DNA of 64,000 bases from Metridium senile (taxonomy: Eukaryota; Cnidaria; Anthozoa; Actiniaria; Metridiidae). Below are positions 45,301 through 53,223 of the stretch, piece after piece. Under the pieces are notes generated by a model. That model ran no database searches, had not been told where the DNA came from, and was given only the letters and a program-made list of their open reading frames with translations. The DNA is taken from NCBI GenBank assembly GCA_949775045.1, contig OX459099.1:20974144-21038143 (forward strand). The letters are read 5' to 3'. Each line of letters begins with the position of its first letter. Position 1 is the first letter of the stretch. Position numbers and translations under genes: made by a program.

Positions 45301-47774
45301 GTTAATATCATTATACACTTATCTGAACCCTGGCATTATGGCAGAATATTTAAGTCGAGAATTCAATATTGGGTGAAACCGCAGGTAGAGCCATGATGGG
45401 TGTAGATGAATCCTATAGGTAATTTTATTATTTCTAACAATTTTTTTTTTTTTCAAAATATCTAGAGAAAACAATCAAAATGTTGCAGTCCAATAAGTGA
45501 GCACAGTGTTTACAAGTGTTGATACTGTGATGCTAATTTGCCAACCACTTTCATAATAGATTTTTTAATTTTCTTTATTTCAACAATAGTTGGTTGGCAA
45601 AACCATAACAAAATATGTCACTGTACGTCCACCTATATCACAAATAATATCACCATGTGACAATAATATGAAGATATGATTGGAAGATTATTTGTAAGAT
45701 GTAATAAAAATGTATAAATAAATTAATGATAATTGAATATTTAGATAATTATATACTTCAATAAATCAATGAATACCCACGTACCTCTAGAAGCCTCTAC
45801 CAGCGACTCTGTTATTGCCATGTGCCTTATGATAGTATTATACTTGTTCTTGAGAGTAGATAACAGTCGTCGTTCTTGGCCATCAGCCTCTAGATGCCCA
45901 ATCAGTTCATCAAAGTGAGTCTTGCTGCTATAGTAGCGTACAGTCTCGTAGTCACTCTCCCTACAAAAGTAATTACGTAGAAATTGTTAGAAATTATTAC
46001 ATTGCAAATCGAAAAACCGTGGGTACCCAGAAATATTTTAGAAATTGTTTATTGTTCGTTGAGCAACTCACAAACAACTCTAACTACAAAAGGTTTATCA
46101 TACTATACATCAGTCGAACTTCTTGCGGTGATATAGTTGTTTCTGAGTTGTTCGACAAACAAAAAACAATTTCTAAAATATTTCTAGGTGACAAATACAT
46201 ATAATAACAGTGATTTACAGGGATTTCTACCACTGAGAAATATTGTATTTTAACACACGTAATAATACGATAATTTTATATGAGAAAATATCATTTTATC
46301 AGTTTTGCATAAAATTTGTTGGTTTATATAATAACCAGAATATTACATGAACGCTTGGAGATATGAGATTTATCTTCTTGCGTTCAAATTCGATATATTC
46401 AATATTGAATTTGAACACGAGAACATAAATTCCATATCTATATATGAGCATTATTTGCTATTTATTACACCAAATTCATATTTCCTTTGTTTTGTAAATT
46501 TACATAATTTTTGAAATAAATATGACATTTAGTTTTGAAACAAAGCTTTTCCTCCAAACATTTTTCTGAGATTTGAACTGGGATAAATGTGATTTTCTAA
46601 AACTTTTCCAAAATTTTTGGGGACAGAATAAAGGTACCCCCTCTATAAGATGCTATCAGCTATCACTATCTTAATCGGTAATTAATACTTACACAAATAA
46701 ACGCCTTGAAAGAAACCAATATTTCCTTCCTTCCCGGTCTAACCCCAGAGGTGTGTGTCTCAGCCACCCATCCTTAGTCCAATCGTTGTGACAGTCTGTC
46801 ACCCCCTTGAGTCGATGATCGTCACATATAGGGCATAGCCAATCCCCATCAGGAACCATTTCGAGCGGAGGTTTTAGACAGTGAAGGTGGTAGACTGCTG
46901 GACAATTTTCACAGCACAAGAGATCGCCCATTTTGCAACAGTTTCGGCAGTGATCTTCCGATTCTGTTATTCCTTCGTTGATTATAACTTCGCGGACTGT
47001 ATTCGAGGTTAGGAAGAGATCACACAGTCTTTTGAGGACTTTGAGTCGATCTTCAATCGAAACGAACGGGAACGGGTTCTCGACATCGCGATGACCACAA
47101 ACCAAGTCAAAAAGATCACCAAACTCGGGCTGATCCGAGAAGAAATAGCTTCTGATATGCTCTGGCCATGTAAAACAGTCTACTTCGTGTAGAAAGATAT
47201 TCAGACTGTCCTTCTCGTCGCTGGCAGCGAAGGTATATCCGTTTGTTTCGTCCTCAAGAAGAAGAGCTCGAAACAAAGCCATGTGAATCTGTGACAACAA
47301 GACCGACTGCTCTGCAGAGTCGATGGCCGCACAAAAGTCTTCGTATCGAAACGGAGATAGACGTAGGATCCTTCCAAACTGCCTGAGGACTTCGTATATG
47401 CTTAGAGCTTGAAGAACATGGTCAGGCGGAAGGATGATATCGTCTGAAGATAGTGGAAGTTTTAGTGGTGTGACACTCCGCATCGGCATAACCCGGAGTT
47501 GAGTGTTAGATCTATAACTTCGAACGCTTGAAACAACGCTCGAAACAGACGATCCGTAGCTTGAATCCGAATCACTATCGCTCTCACTAAATTGAATTCC
47601 TTCAAAATAGTGTTTTCTCTGTGTAGAACGGTTAGCATCGCGCGTTTTGACTCCGTGAGGAGAGGTAACTCGAGGACTCTGGGCGCCGCCATGATGGCTT
47701 CCTCGCCGACCACTATTTAATATCTTTGAGCTGTATGTTGGAGTTTTAGGCGGTCTTCCTCTTCCCCGCTTCAT
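27382..47774 (-). CDS. BPTF: Nucleosome-remodelling factor subunit BPTF/NURF301
   Basis: Largest subunit of the ISWI-containing NURF complex; it reads H3K4me3 and acetyl-lysine and recruits the remodeller to nucleosomes. Exons in transcript order: 47774-46693, 45960-45785, 45189-45103, 43823-42396, 41413-36584, 36096-35849, 35347-35059, 34473-34255, 32819-32612, 31937-31763, 30726-30530, 29506-29330, 28844-28570, 27572-27382. Every phase closes, giving about 3193 residues (human about 3046). The N-terminus has an AT-hook ([11 protein letters not shown]), a DDT/WHIM domain at about 115-250 and a Cys4-His-Cys3 PHD finger at 276-317. Exon 4 ends in the conserved [15 protein letters not shown] block, and exon 5 opens with [13 protein letters not shown] Ser/Thr-rich, VTQ-repeat middle follows, then LELWEVRQ. 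The C-terminus has two PHD fingers ([23 protein letters not shown]), each keeping the aromatic cage, then a bromodomain ([17 protein letters not shown]). The last exons use weak donors such as GTTAGT. Confidence 0.96.
28011..28330. repeat. ~122-bp tandem repeat, 2.5 copies, BPTF intron
   Basis: The unit begins TTTTACGATGTGAGTGGGTA and includes TCGTAATACGACTGACTG. The third copy is shortened. Confidence 0.85.
28864..29200. repeat. (CAGA)n and (GGAA)n microsatellites
   Basis: CAGA/CAGG tetranucleotides at 28864-29075 and a GGAA run at about 29147-29195, in the BPTF intron between the two C-terminal PHD exons. Confidence 0.93.
29515..29735. repeat. ~45-50-bp tandem repeat, 5 copies, BPTF intron
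   Basis: Unit ACATATAAGAGGGTTTGTGA plus GTAACGCATATAGAATTCTA, adjacent to the acceptor of the PHD exon starting at 29506. Some units are truncated. Confidence 0.88.
30158..30417. mobile_element. PIF/Harbinger-like MITE with TTA duplication and GCTTGC repeats
   Basis: 260-bp palindrome whose ends read AGCCTGGTTTTCACTAGCGA in inverted order, extending to about 34 bp, flanked by TTA on both sides. The interior alternates GCAAGCGCAAAC words on the left with the complement (GCGCTTGCGCTTG) on the right. TTA duplications suggest PIF/Harbinger mobilisation. In the BPTF intron between the exons at 30726 and 29506. Confidence 0.75.
30815..30895. repeat. Short foldback repeat
   Basis: CGTTCCCAGGACCCTCTCC and its near complement GGAGAGGGCCCTGGGAACG face each other over a short loop. 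The ends resemble those of the foldback at 51632-51926. Confidence 0.6.
30918..31150 (+). repeat. Dispersed ~140-bp repeat copy 2 fused to a tRNA-like SINE segment
   Basis: 30918-31070 matches the copy at 4032. It is followed by a tRNA-like segment at about 31088-31146 with a 5-bp anticodon-type stem (CTCGC/GCGAG) around a 7-nt loop and a T-arm-like CCTGGCTCAAACCCAG. Probably a tRNA-derived SINE and not a functional tRNA. Confidence 0.55.
31547..31732. mobile_element. hAT-like MITE
   Basis: Ends CAGGGGCGGATCC and, inverted, CAGGGGCGGACGG. The flanking octamers CATCATCA and CATCACCA match at 7 of 8 positions, consistent with the 8-bp hAT duplication, though they lie in CAT-rich sequence. In a BPTF intron. 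Confidence 0.65.
32018..32210. mobile_element. PIF/Harbinger-like MITE (GGCTACGTTTACAC ends), copy 1
   Basis: 193-bp palindromic element with inverted ends GGCTACGTTTACACG and inner words TTTTTGACCGGTC, flanked by TTA on both sides. A related copy lies at 60754-60984. Confidence 0.78.
33183..33893. mobile_element. 711-bp foldback element with TTAA flanks
   Basis: Ends GGTTACGGTCCACGTTCGCG and, inverted, GGTTACCGTCCACGTTCGTG. The two halves stay complementary for most of their length (for example ATAACAGAGAATAAGACT and its complement). TTAA lies on both sides (33179-33182, 33894-33897), as for piggyBac-type targets, although TTA plus an AGG end cannot be excluded. Non-coding; BPTF intron. Confidence 0.75.
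33897..34158. mobile_element. ~260-bp near-perfect palindrome abutting the 711-bp foldback
   Basis: Arms starting TACTACAAAAATTACTCAAC and including CACATGACCATTTGG are almost perfectly complementary around a centre near 34030 (AACGTTATTTTAACG). It begins where the previous element's TTAA ends, so two foldbacks sit back to back between BPTF exons at 34255 and 32819. Confidence 0.78.
36165..36470. repeat. (GAT)n/(GGT)n microsatellite, BPTF intron
   Basis: Imperfect triplets directly upstream, in the transcript, of the BPTF exon at 36096. Confidence 0.9.
38212..38460 (-). repeat. Coding minisatellite in BPTF: nine 27-bp units
   Basis: Encodes VVTQATSLP eight times in a row plus one VVTQATLLP. 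The DNA units are nearly identical, differing at a few synonymous positions, which implies recent in-frame expansion. Confidence 0.95.
41460..41870. repeat. (CAT)n-rich microsatellite, BPTF intron 4
   Basis: CAT/CAC triplet sequence adjoining the acceptor side of the 4.8-kb BPTF exon (41413). Confidence 0.9.
41871..42210. repeat. 68-bp minisatellite, 5 copies, BPTF intron 4
   Basis: Units starting CCCCATGCCATCATCGTCAG recur at exactly 68-bp steps (about 41871, 41939, 42007, 42075, 42143) with almost no divergence. Confidence 0.95.
43885..44019 (+). repeat. Inverted-repeat arm A flanking BPTF exon 3
   Basis: 135-bp sequence starting ACGTACAGTGACATATTTTG. It is complementary at roughly 90 percent to 45497-45628. 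Located in the intron downstream of exon 3. Confidence 0.88.
44630..44765. repeat. Dispersed repeat containing TATGCCACAAGGGTTTTTC
   Basis: Shares TATGCCACAAGGGTTTTTC and ATAGAGGT...GTGAGTGTG with 49612-49750, and the latter part with about 14545-14635. Intronic copies, no coding capacity. Confidence 0.7.
45497..45628 (-). repeat. Inverted-repeat arm B flanking BPTF exon 3
   Basis: Complement of arm A, located in the intron upstream of exon 3. Only the 87-nt exon 3 lies between the arms. Confidence 0.88.
46027..46192. mobile_element. Foldback MITE, BPTF intron 1
   Basis: Arms CCAGAAATATTTTAGAAATT and its complement enclose about 165 bp with further pairing (GTTCGTTGAGCAACTC against GAGTTGTTCGACAAAC). 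Non-coding. Confidence 0.7.
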
Positions 47775-48172
47775 TTTTGCAGCAAAATGTACGCATCCAC
47801 AGTGCCCCTAATGTATTACACCAATAGAATGAATTTCCCTCTTCTCTACGGGCCGTTTCTCGCCATTTTCTCACTTTTCTTCCGATTTGGCAGCCACATT
47901 TTCTGGCGGGACGAACAAGACATCAATGTCACGTGACCAACCCATAAGCCATCTCGGTTGAAAAATAAATTGAACATTTCTAAGACTGATAACTTTGATT
48001 TGAAAACAAAATAAACTAATAAAAACCTCACTCTTGAAATCTTTGTGTTGTTCTTCTATCTAATTTTCACATTTTTCTTCATTTTACATGAATTTTTGTC
48101 AATTTTGAATTCTAAGCATGAGACATAGCCCATGATGCATTGCGCGCCTCTGATTCGTTCCTTTTGACCAAG
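47775..48172. promoter_or_regulatory. Bidirectional promoter of BPTF and AIMP2
   Basis: 398 bp between divergent start codons. It contains the palindromic E-box GTCACGTGAC at 47928-47937 and ends in CAAGATGGCGGCC, a classic YY1 motif that overlaps the AIMP2 start codon. No TATA box is evident at the expected distance. Inferred from orientation and motifs. Confidence 0.65.
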
Positions 48173-50632
48173 ATGGCGGCCGTTCAGGCATCGATGTATA
48201 AACTCCCTGTTTTTTACAACGAAACCAGCCCCGTAGAACTATCTAACTGTATGTACAGCATGGAGTCGTATCACAAACACGATGACGAACAGGTTAGTCC
48301 TGTTTAATTAGCACTAAAATTTTTGATTATATTTCTTATTCGTGTATTTTACACTCCGCGAGAATCACTCACCGGCTCAATTAAACATCGATCTGTTTAT
48401 TTGCTCATTTAATAGAATGTCTGCAACGGCGTACATGGAGTAGATCTCAGTGCAGTGGAAAAACGACAAGAAAGTTTGCTAAGTGATTTAGCAAGTCTTC
48501 AAAATGAAGTCCAAAGTATGGCATCAAAACTTGGTGTTCGACTTCCGACCAAAGTAAGTTATTCCGGGAAACATTCTTGGATTTGAATAAAATTTCATTG
48601 AGTCATATAATCATACCCTCCACATTTTTCACAAAAAAACTTTCTTTCCTGTAAAAGGGACAAATGTGAACAATATTTCCTTTGTTTTCCAGTCTTCTCC
48701 AATTACTATTGATCATGTAATATCAGCCTCCCCTGAGGACCCCCCTCAGTCAGTGTTCATTCTCCAACGCATCCTAAATCAAAGGGGTGCTGTCCACTCG
48801 ACATCAGTATTCACACATTCTTCTGTCGCTGGCATAAATGTATCAAAGCTACCATCATTTGAACCGTCCAGAAATGACAAGGATCGCAACTCGCCATGTG
48901 TTATTACTATTATCTGGAAAAAAGGTGAGTGGTGGTTGAAATACGACAAATATAAATATTGTGACCAGTCATTGTTAGTGTTACTGCAGTTTTCGACTTT
49001 CTGCGAACTCAGACATTCCCACAGCTTATTGTGAAACACGCTAAAAATGTATTTCACAACGAGCCGTTGAAATGTCTGAGTTCGCAGAAAGTCGAAAACC
49101 GCAGTAAATAAAATAAATAAATCACTTTTTTAACGTCTCAATGTATTTAGCCAGTGGCTGATTGGTGAGACTCCAGTAATACAGCACCAGTCAATAGCTG
49201 CGTTTTCGTTGCCCCCTAATTCATTACCGCTACTGTTTGGTTAGGTTTAGGGCAATTGTTTGGAAAGACTCTATTGTTTTTAAAAGCAATCCCAAACAAT
49301 GTTTCGATTTGGTGCTAACTGTCCTGGAGACTCACATTCACTACCTCTATGTTAATTATTTTTCGCACTGCTCTGTTGAAACACTATAGATAATAATTTT
49401 GACATGTATGTGACACTATAGTCATTCTGGAACTGTTGTTATTTAAGTATTGTTATTTTGTCCCATCATCACTTTTAGCTTCCCTAATGCCTCTTTCATC
49501 ATTATCACCTGCATTATAATCACTGGCGTCATTATGATTATAATTATCATGATCATCACCACTGCCAATACCATAATCATCAATTTATTGTAATAATTAT
49601 CAACTGTCTTCTCTCCTATGCCACAAGGGTTTTTCTCCAGGTTATCCGGTTTTCCTCCCTCTGCAAAAATGAACATGTGAGCAGAGTTGTGTGCAAAATA
49701 TTTAACGTAGAGGTAGTGAGTGTGTGTCTGAGTCTCCCCCATTAGTAGGGCACACAACTATTTAGTTACTAACTAACTAAGAATTCACTGAGGCAAAAAC
49801 ACAATGACACAATTAAATTCAAAGACGCGTCACTAAAGAATGTTGCAAGTTTTGTTTTATTGTACTTCTTTTGTGATAATAGGTGCAAAAATCGAAAATT
49901 GTATTGGGTATTATTATCAATAAACAAAAGAAGTACAATAAAACAAAACTTGCAACATTCTTTAGTGACGCATCTTTGAATTTCTTTGTGTCATTGTGTA
50001 TTCTTGGTTAGTAACTAAATAGTTGATAACTAAATATTATTAAGCGCTAAATAGTTAAGAGTTGTTTCATGCTTATGTGGCGTGCACTCTACCAACATCA
50101 TCACCACCAATAATTTATTGATAATCATTATCATCATTAACACCATCATCGCCACCACCATCATAATCATTAACTTTATTATCATCATATCATCACTACC
50201 ATCATTGTTGTAATCAATGTTATACTCTCAAATGTTGTGATTTTCAATTATTGAACTGTTTTCATTCCAGCTTCTGATTTACCAGTACTTGTCATGTCCT
50301 CCAACCACACCCCTTTAGTTGGAGAATTCACTATCGCCCGCCATATGTGTCGCACACTACTCCCTGACCTGTACGCCAAACTTGGACTGGATGAACTTGC
50401 TGAAGTTGATAACTGGATATCTTTAGCAAACGATTCCATCGTTAATGGCAAAAATAAAGAACGCGCTGGTGTACTACAGTCTCTCAATGCACACCTAGGC
50501 AAATGCAATTGGCTTGTTGGTAATAAAATGACACTTGCAGATGTTGCTGTCGCAAGTGCTATTCTTAAAACAGATGCTACTAAAGCACCCACAAATGTCA
50601 AAAAGTGGCTTACAACTATTGTACCACAGTAG
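48173..50632 (+). CDS. AIMP2: Aminoacyl-tRNA synthetase complex scaffold AIMP2/p38
   Basis: Core scaffold of the cytosolic multi-tRNA-synthetase complex. Exons 48173-48292, 48416-48553, 48693-48924 and 50271-50632 join in phase to 283 residues (human 320). The N-terminus (SMYKLP...ELSNCMYSME) resembles the lysyl-tRNA-synthetase-binding arm of vertebrate AIMP2 (MYQVKP...LPTCMYRLP). Residues 51-85 form a heptad-like helix (LSAVEKRQESLLSDLASLQN), matching the leucine-zipper contact to AIMP1 and ArgRS. Exon 3 has the conserved HTHSSV-like word (FTHSSVAGI). Exon 4 encodes the GST C-terminal-like domain (LNAHLGKCNWLVGNKMTLAD). The ATG has a strong context within a YY1-like motif. The last intron carries a foldback element. 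Confidence 0.95.
48978..49108. mobile_element. Foldback MITE in AIMP2 intron 3
   Basis: Ends TTACTGCAGTTTTCGACTTT and, inverted, TTTACTGCGGTTTTCGACTT, with GCGAACTCAGACATT in both arms. A degenerate relative is at about 16855-16975 in WBP11. Confidence 0.75.
49178..49330. repeat. Dispersed ~140-bp repeat, copy 3
   Basis: Matches the copies at 4032 and 30918 (AATACAGCACCAGTC, TTTAGGGCAATTGTTTGG). Confidence 0.75.
49757..50024. mobile_element. Foldback element in AIMP2 intron 3
   Basis: ACTATTTAGTTACTAACTAA at the left and its complement TTAGTAACTAAATAGTTG at the right. Inner arms AAGAATGTTGCAAGTTTTG match in inverted order for about 60 bp. Confidence 0.75.
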
Positions 50633-50648
50633 AGTTTAAAACAATATA

Positions 50649-50795
50649 GAGTGATCGTCATTTGACCGTGAAAGAAAAACGACTATTTAGTTTGTACTTG
50701 TTGGTAAAGAACAAAAGAAAACAATAGGTTCAGAGTGTAGTAACAACTATTAGTTTGCCAATTCTTTCACGGTCATATGAAAATCACTCTCTGTG
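50649..50795. mobile_element. Foldback MITE just past the AIMP2 stop
   Basis: AGAGTGATCGTCATTTGACC...AAAGAA pairs with TTCTTTCACGGTCATATGAAAATCACTCT (partial) at the other end. It begins about 17 nt after the stop, so it probably forms part of the AIMP2 3' UTR. Confidence 0.65.
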
Positions 50796-51027
50796 AAACA
50801 TTAATACTAAATAGTGCAATTTGATACTAAATCTTTTGTTTTCTTTGGATTAATTAACACTATTTTGTACTATTTAGTAATTTGTATTCCACAGATATTG
50901 TTTGCACTCAAATAAGAATTTGTGAAAATTCTATGAGTTTCCTAAAATGAATAAATTATTTCAGTACATAATTGATTGTTTTAATTTTTAGAAAGTAAAA
51001 AATATATTGGTCATCTACTACAGCTAT

Positions 51028-51262
51028 TTCCAAAAACGTTGAATACTGAATAGTGCATTCCGAATGACATTGTGGGTCTCATTAATAAGTATAAAGGCGA
51101 TATATACTCCCCATAACTTGCTGGTGTATTGTTTTGAATGCATGGAATGCACTAAGAATAAAATAACTATTATTGTGTATTTTACTTTAAACAGTATTAC
51201 ATGAACCAGAATGCATTTCGGTCTTGCAATGCACTATTCAGTATTCTACGTTTTTTGAAATC
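51028..51262. mobile_element. Foldback MITE
   Basis: Ends CCAAAAACGTTGAATACTGA and the complement of GCACTATTCAGTATTCTACG; inner words are loosely palindromic. Between AIMP2 and the ankyrin gene. Confidence 0.65.
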
Positions 51263-51631
51263 GCTGCATGTATATATTTTCAAGTCAAACCCTGCATCAT
51301 CAAGATCAAATTTACATGTAAGTTCTAATACTTATAGCTTGGGAATATAACAAAATGTACAAAACAACTGATCAATGGCATCCATATTATTGTTGTAATC
51401 ACAACTTTTACAATTTCCTTGAATGTGATTGGTGAAGAGACTGTCCAATTCATTAGCTGTACATTTTTTGATAAGAAGAGGCAAATACAAAACATAGAGC
51501 ATTCATCAATTCAAATGCCGCAACTTTTAAATAAAAACTCAACCCTCTATTCAGTACATACATATCAGTTAAAACATATTATATACCTGCTGGTGTTGTT
51601 TAAGAAGTAACCAATAATTCTTGAGAGACAT

Positions 51632-51926
51632 CATCCTCGGGAACCCAGGGGTAATCTTCTGTCGCTCGTTTCTTGCTCCCAGAATAAATACCCCTGGGAA
51701 CGTAGTCTGTTGGAGCTTGTTCCGGAAGTCAAAATTCAAACTTATTTAACGACTTTCTTTGAATGGTTATCTTGATTTTCATTGGTCGACCTAATAAGGT
51801 TGACCAATCAGGAAAGAGCTGAATTTTGACTTCCGGAACAAGCTCCAACAGACTACGTTCCCAGGGGTATTTATTCTGGGAACGAGAAACGAGCAACAGA
51901 AGATTACCCCTGGGTTCCCGAGGATG
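51632..51926. mobile_element. Mutator-like foldback element with 9-bp duplication
   Basis: 295-bp element with ends CATCCTCGGGAACCCAGGGG inverted on both sides and arms of roughly 115 bp nearly identical. The flanking direct repeat GAGAGACAT (51623-51631 and 51927-51935) is a perfect 9-bp target duplication, as expected for Mutator-type transposition. Non-coding. Confidence 0.82.
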
Positions 51927-51966
51927 GAGAGACATATGATTGATTTTAATACTAGATAGACTAATA

Positions 51967-52393
51967 GAGTGGTTTTCAGTAACCTGTGAAACAAAGTGTA
52001 TTAGTTATAATAAAGTGTAATAACAACAAAAGAATGGAATTAGGATGCATTTACAGCGCGACGCACCTTACCGTGGCCACCCAATTAAAGTTTTGTACAA
52101 GTTAGCTTAGCGTTCAAAAGTTTTTCTTTTCAAATTATTTGCTACACCTTTTCAAATTTAAACATCCTGAGAGGTTTTTCAAACACTTATAACTTCACTC
52201 TTGTCTTCGCTTTGAACATTTCAAAGTGTTTACGGTTTGACACTCGGCGTGTCTTTTATATTAAGGTCAAATTCTCGCTTTCTGATTGGTTAACTTGTAC
52301 AAAACTTTAATTAAGTGGCCACGGTACGGTGTGTCGCGCTGTAAGAGTAATACACTAAAGTCTGTTTCACGGTAATGAAAACCACTTTCATGA
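51967..52393. mobile_element. Nested foldback elements
   Basis: Outer ends GAGTGGTTTTCAGTAACC and its near complement (to about 52393) enclose an inner palindrome at about 52057-52345 with ends TACAGCGCGACGCACCTTAC and GTAAGGTGCGTCGCGC-type complement. One element seems to have inserted into the loop of another. Confidence 0.65.
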
Positions 52394-52904
52394 GATTGAA
52401 ATGGCATCTAGACATATCACTAAAAGTCAAACGTACGTATAACAAAGCAAAGTAATAAATGACTATAAGTATAAATACAGAGATAACAAGCAAATACAAT
52501 TAATGTGAATTAGATTCTGGCACCCATACATTGTCATTATCTTCACTTGCCTTTTGCAATTGAACCAAAACAAAATATAAGTGCCTGTTGATAACTATAA
52601 ATACACAGAAGTTAATACAAATGCGAATGAGACTTTGGTGTCTATGCATTGACATCATCATTATTTCCATCGGCCTGTTGCTGCACATTGATAAACATAT
52701 ATATACCAATGTAGTAAAAATACCAGTGCCCTTAAGTATAGCTAGTGCTCATAAAAGTTCACCAGACAGAAATCCGCTTCATCATCTGATGACATATGTA
52801 ATGAAGTGTGTTCTGTGAATATCTGTGCTGCTAATAATTCCACTTGTAATATTTGAAGGTATCCGTTCCACAACTATGTGATACAGTTTGCTGTAGAAAA
52901 CCTT

Positions 52905-53223
52905 CTAGTTTCTTCCTCCATTCATTAACAAGTATAACATGATGTCTCTATGTCCAAGAAAAGTTGCTACATGCATCGGAGGCCATCCATCTCTGTTTGC
53001 CAGGTTAGCATCTGCTCCAAATTCCACTAAGAGTTTAACGGATTGAATCTTGCCATCTTTGATAAAATAGTGGAGTAGAGTATCTCCTTCTTCATTTATG
53101 GTGTTAATGTTGACACCTTTGTTAAGAATCTTATAGACCTTCTCTCTGTCTAATCTTTTCACAGCATCCAACAGCTCAGCGTTTAACTTTTTGATGTCAG
53201 AAGTGCTCTGCAGTCCTTCTGAT
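52905..53223 (-). CDS. NRARP: NRARP-like ankyrin-repeat protein, terminal exon
   Basis: Encodes 105 visible residues with two ankyrin repeats: GDTLLHYFIKDGKIQSVKLL and DGWPPMHVATFLGHRDIMLY. The block LVEFGADANLANRDGWPPMH closely parallels vertebrate NRARP (LVKFGADIRLANRDGWSALH), including the short C-terminal tail after YL. NRARP is a small cytosolic feedback regulator that destabilises the Notch intracellular domain complex and stabilises LEF1. Vertebrate NRARP (114 aa) is intronless, but here a clear acceptor (TCATTGCAG) precedes 53223, the frame enters with one base, and no in-frame ATG precedes the repeats. An upstream exon supplying the start must therefore exist; I could not find it in 53224-55600. 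It could instead be the C-terminus of another short ankyrin protein. Confidence 0.72.
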
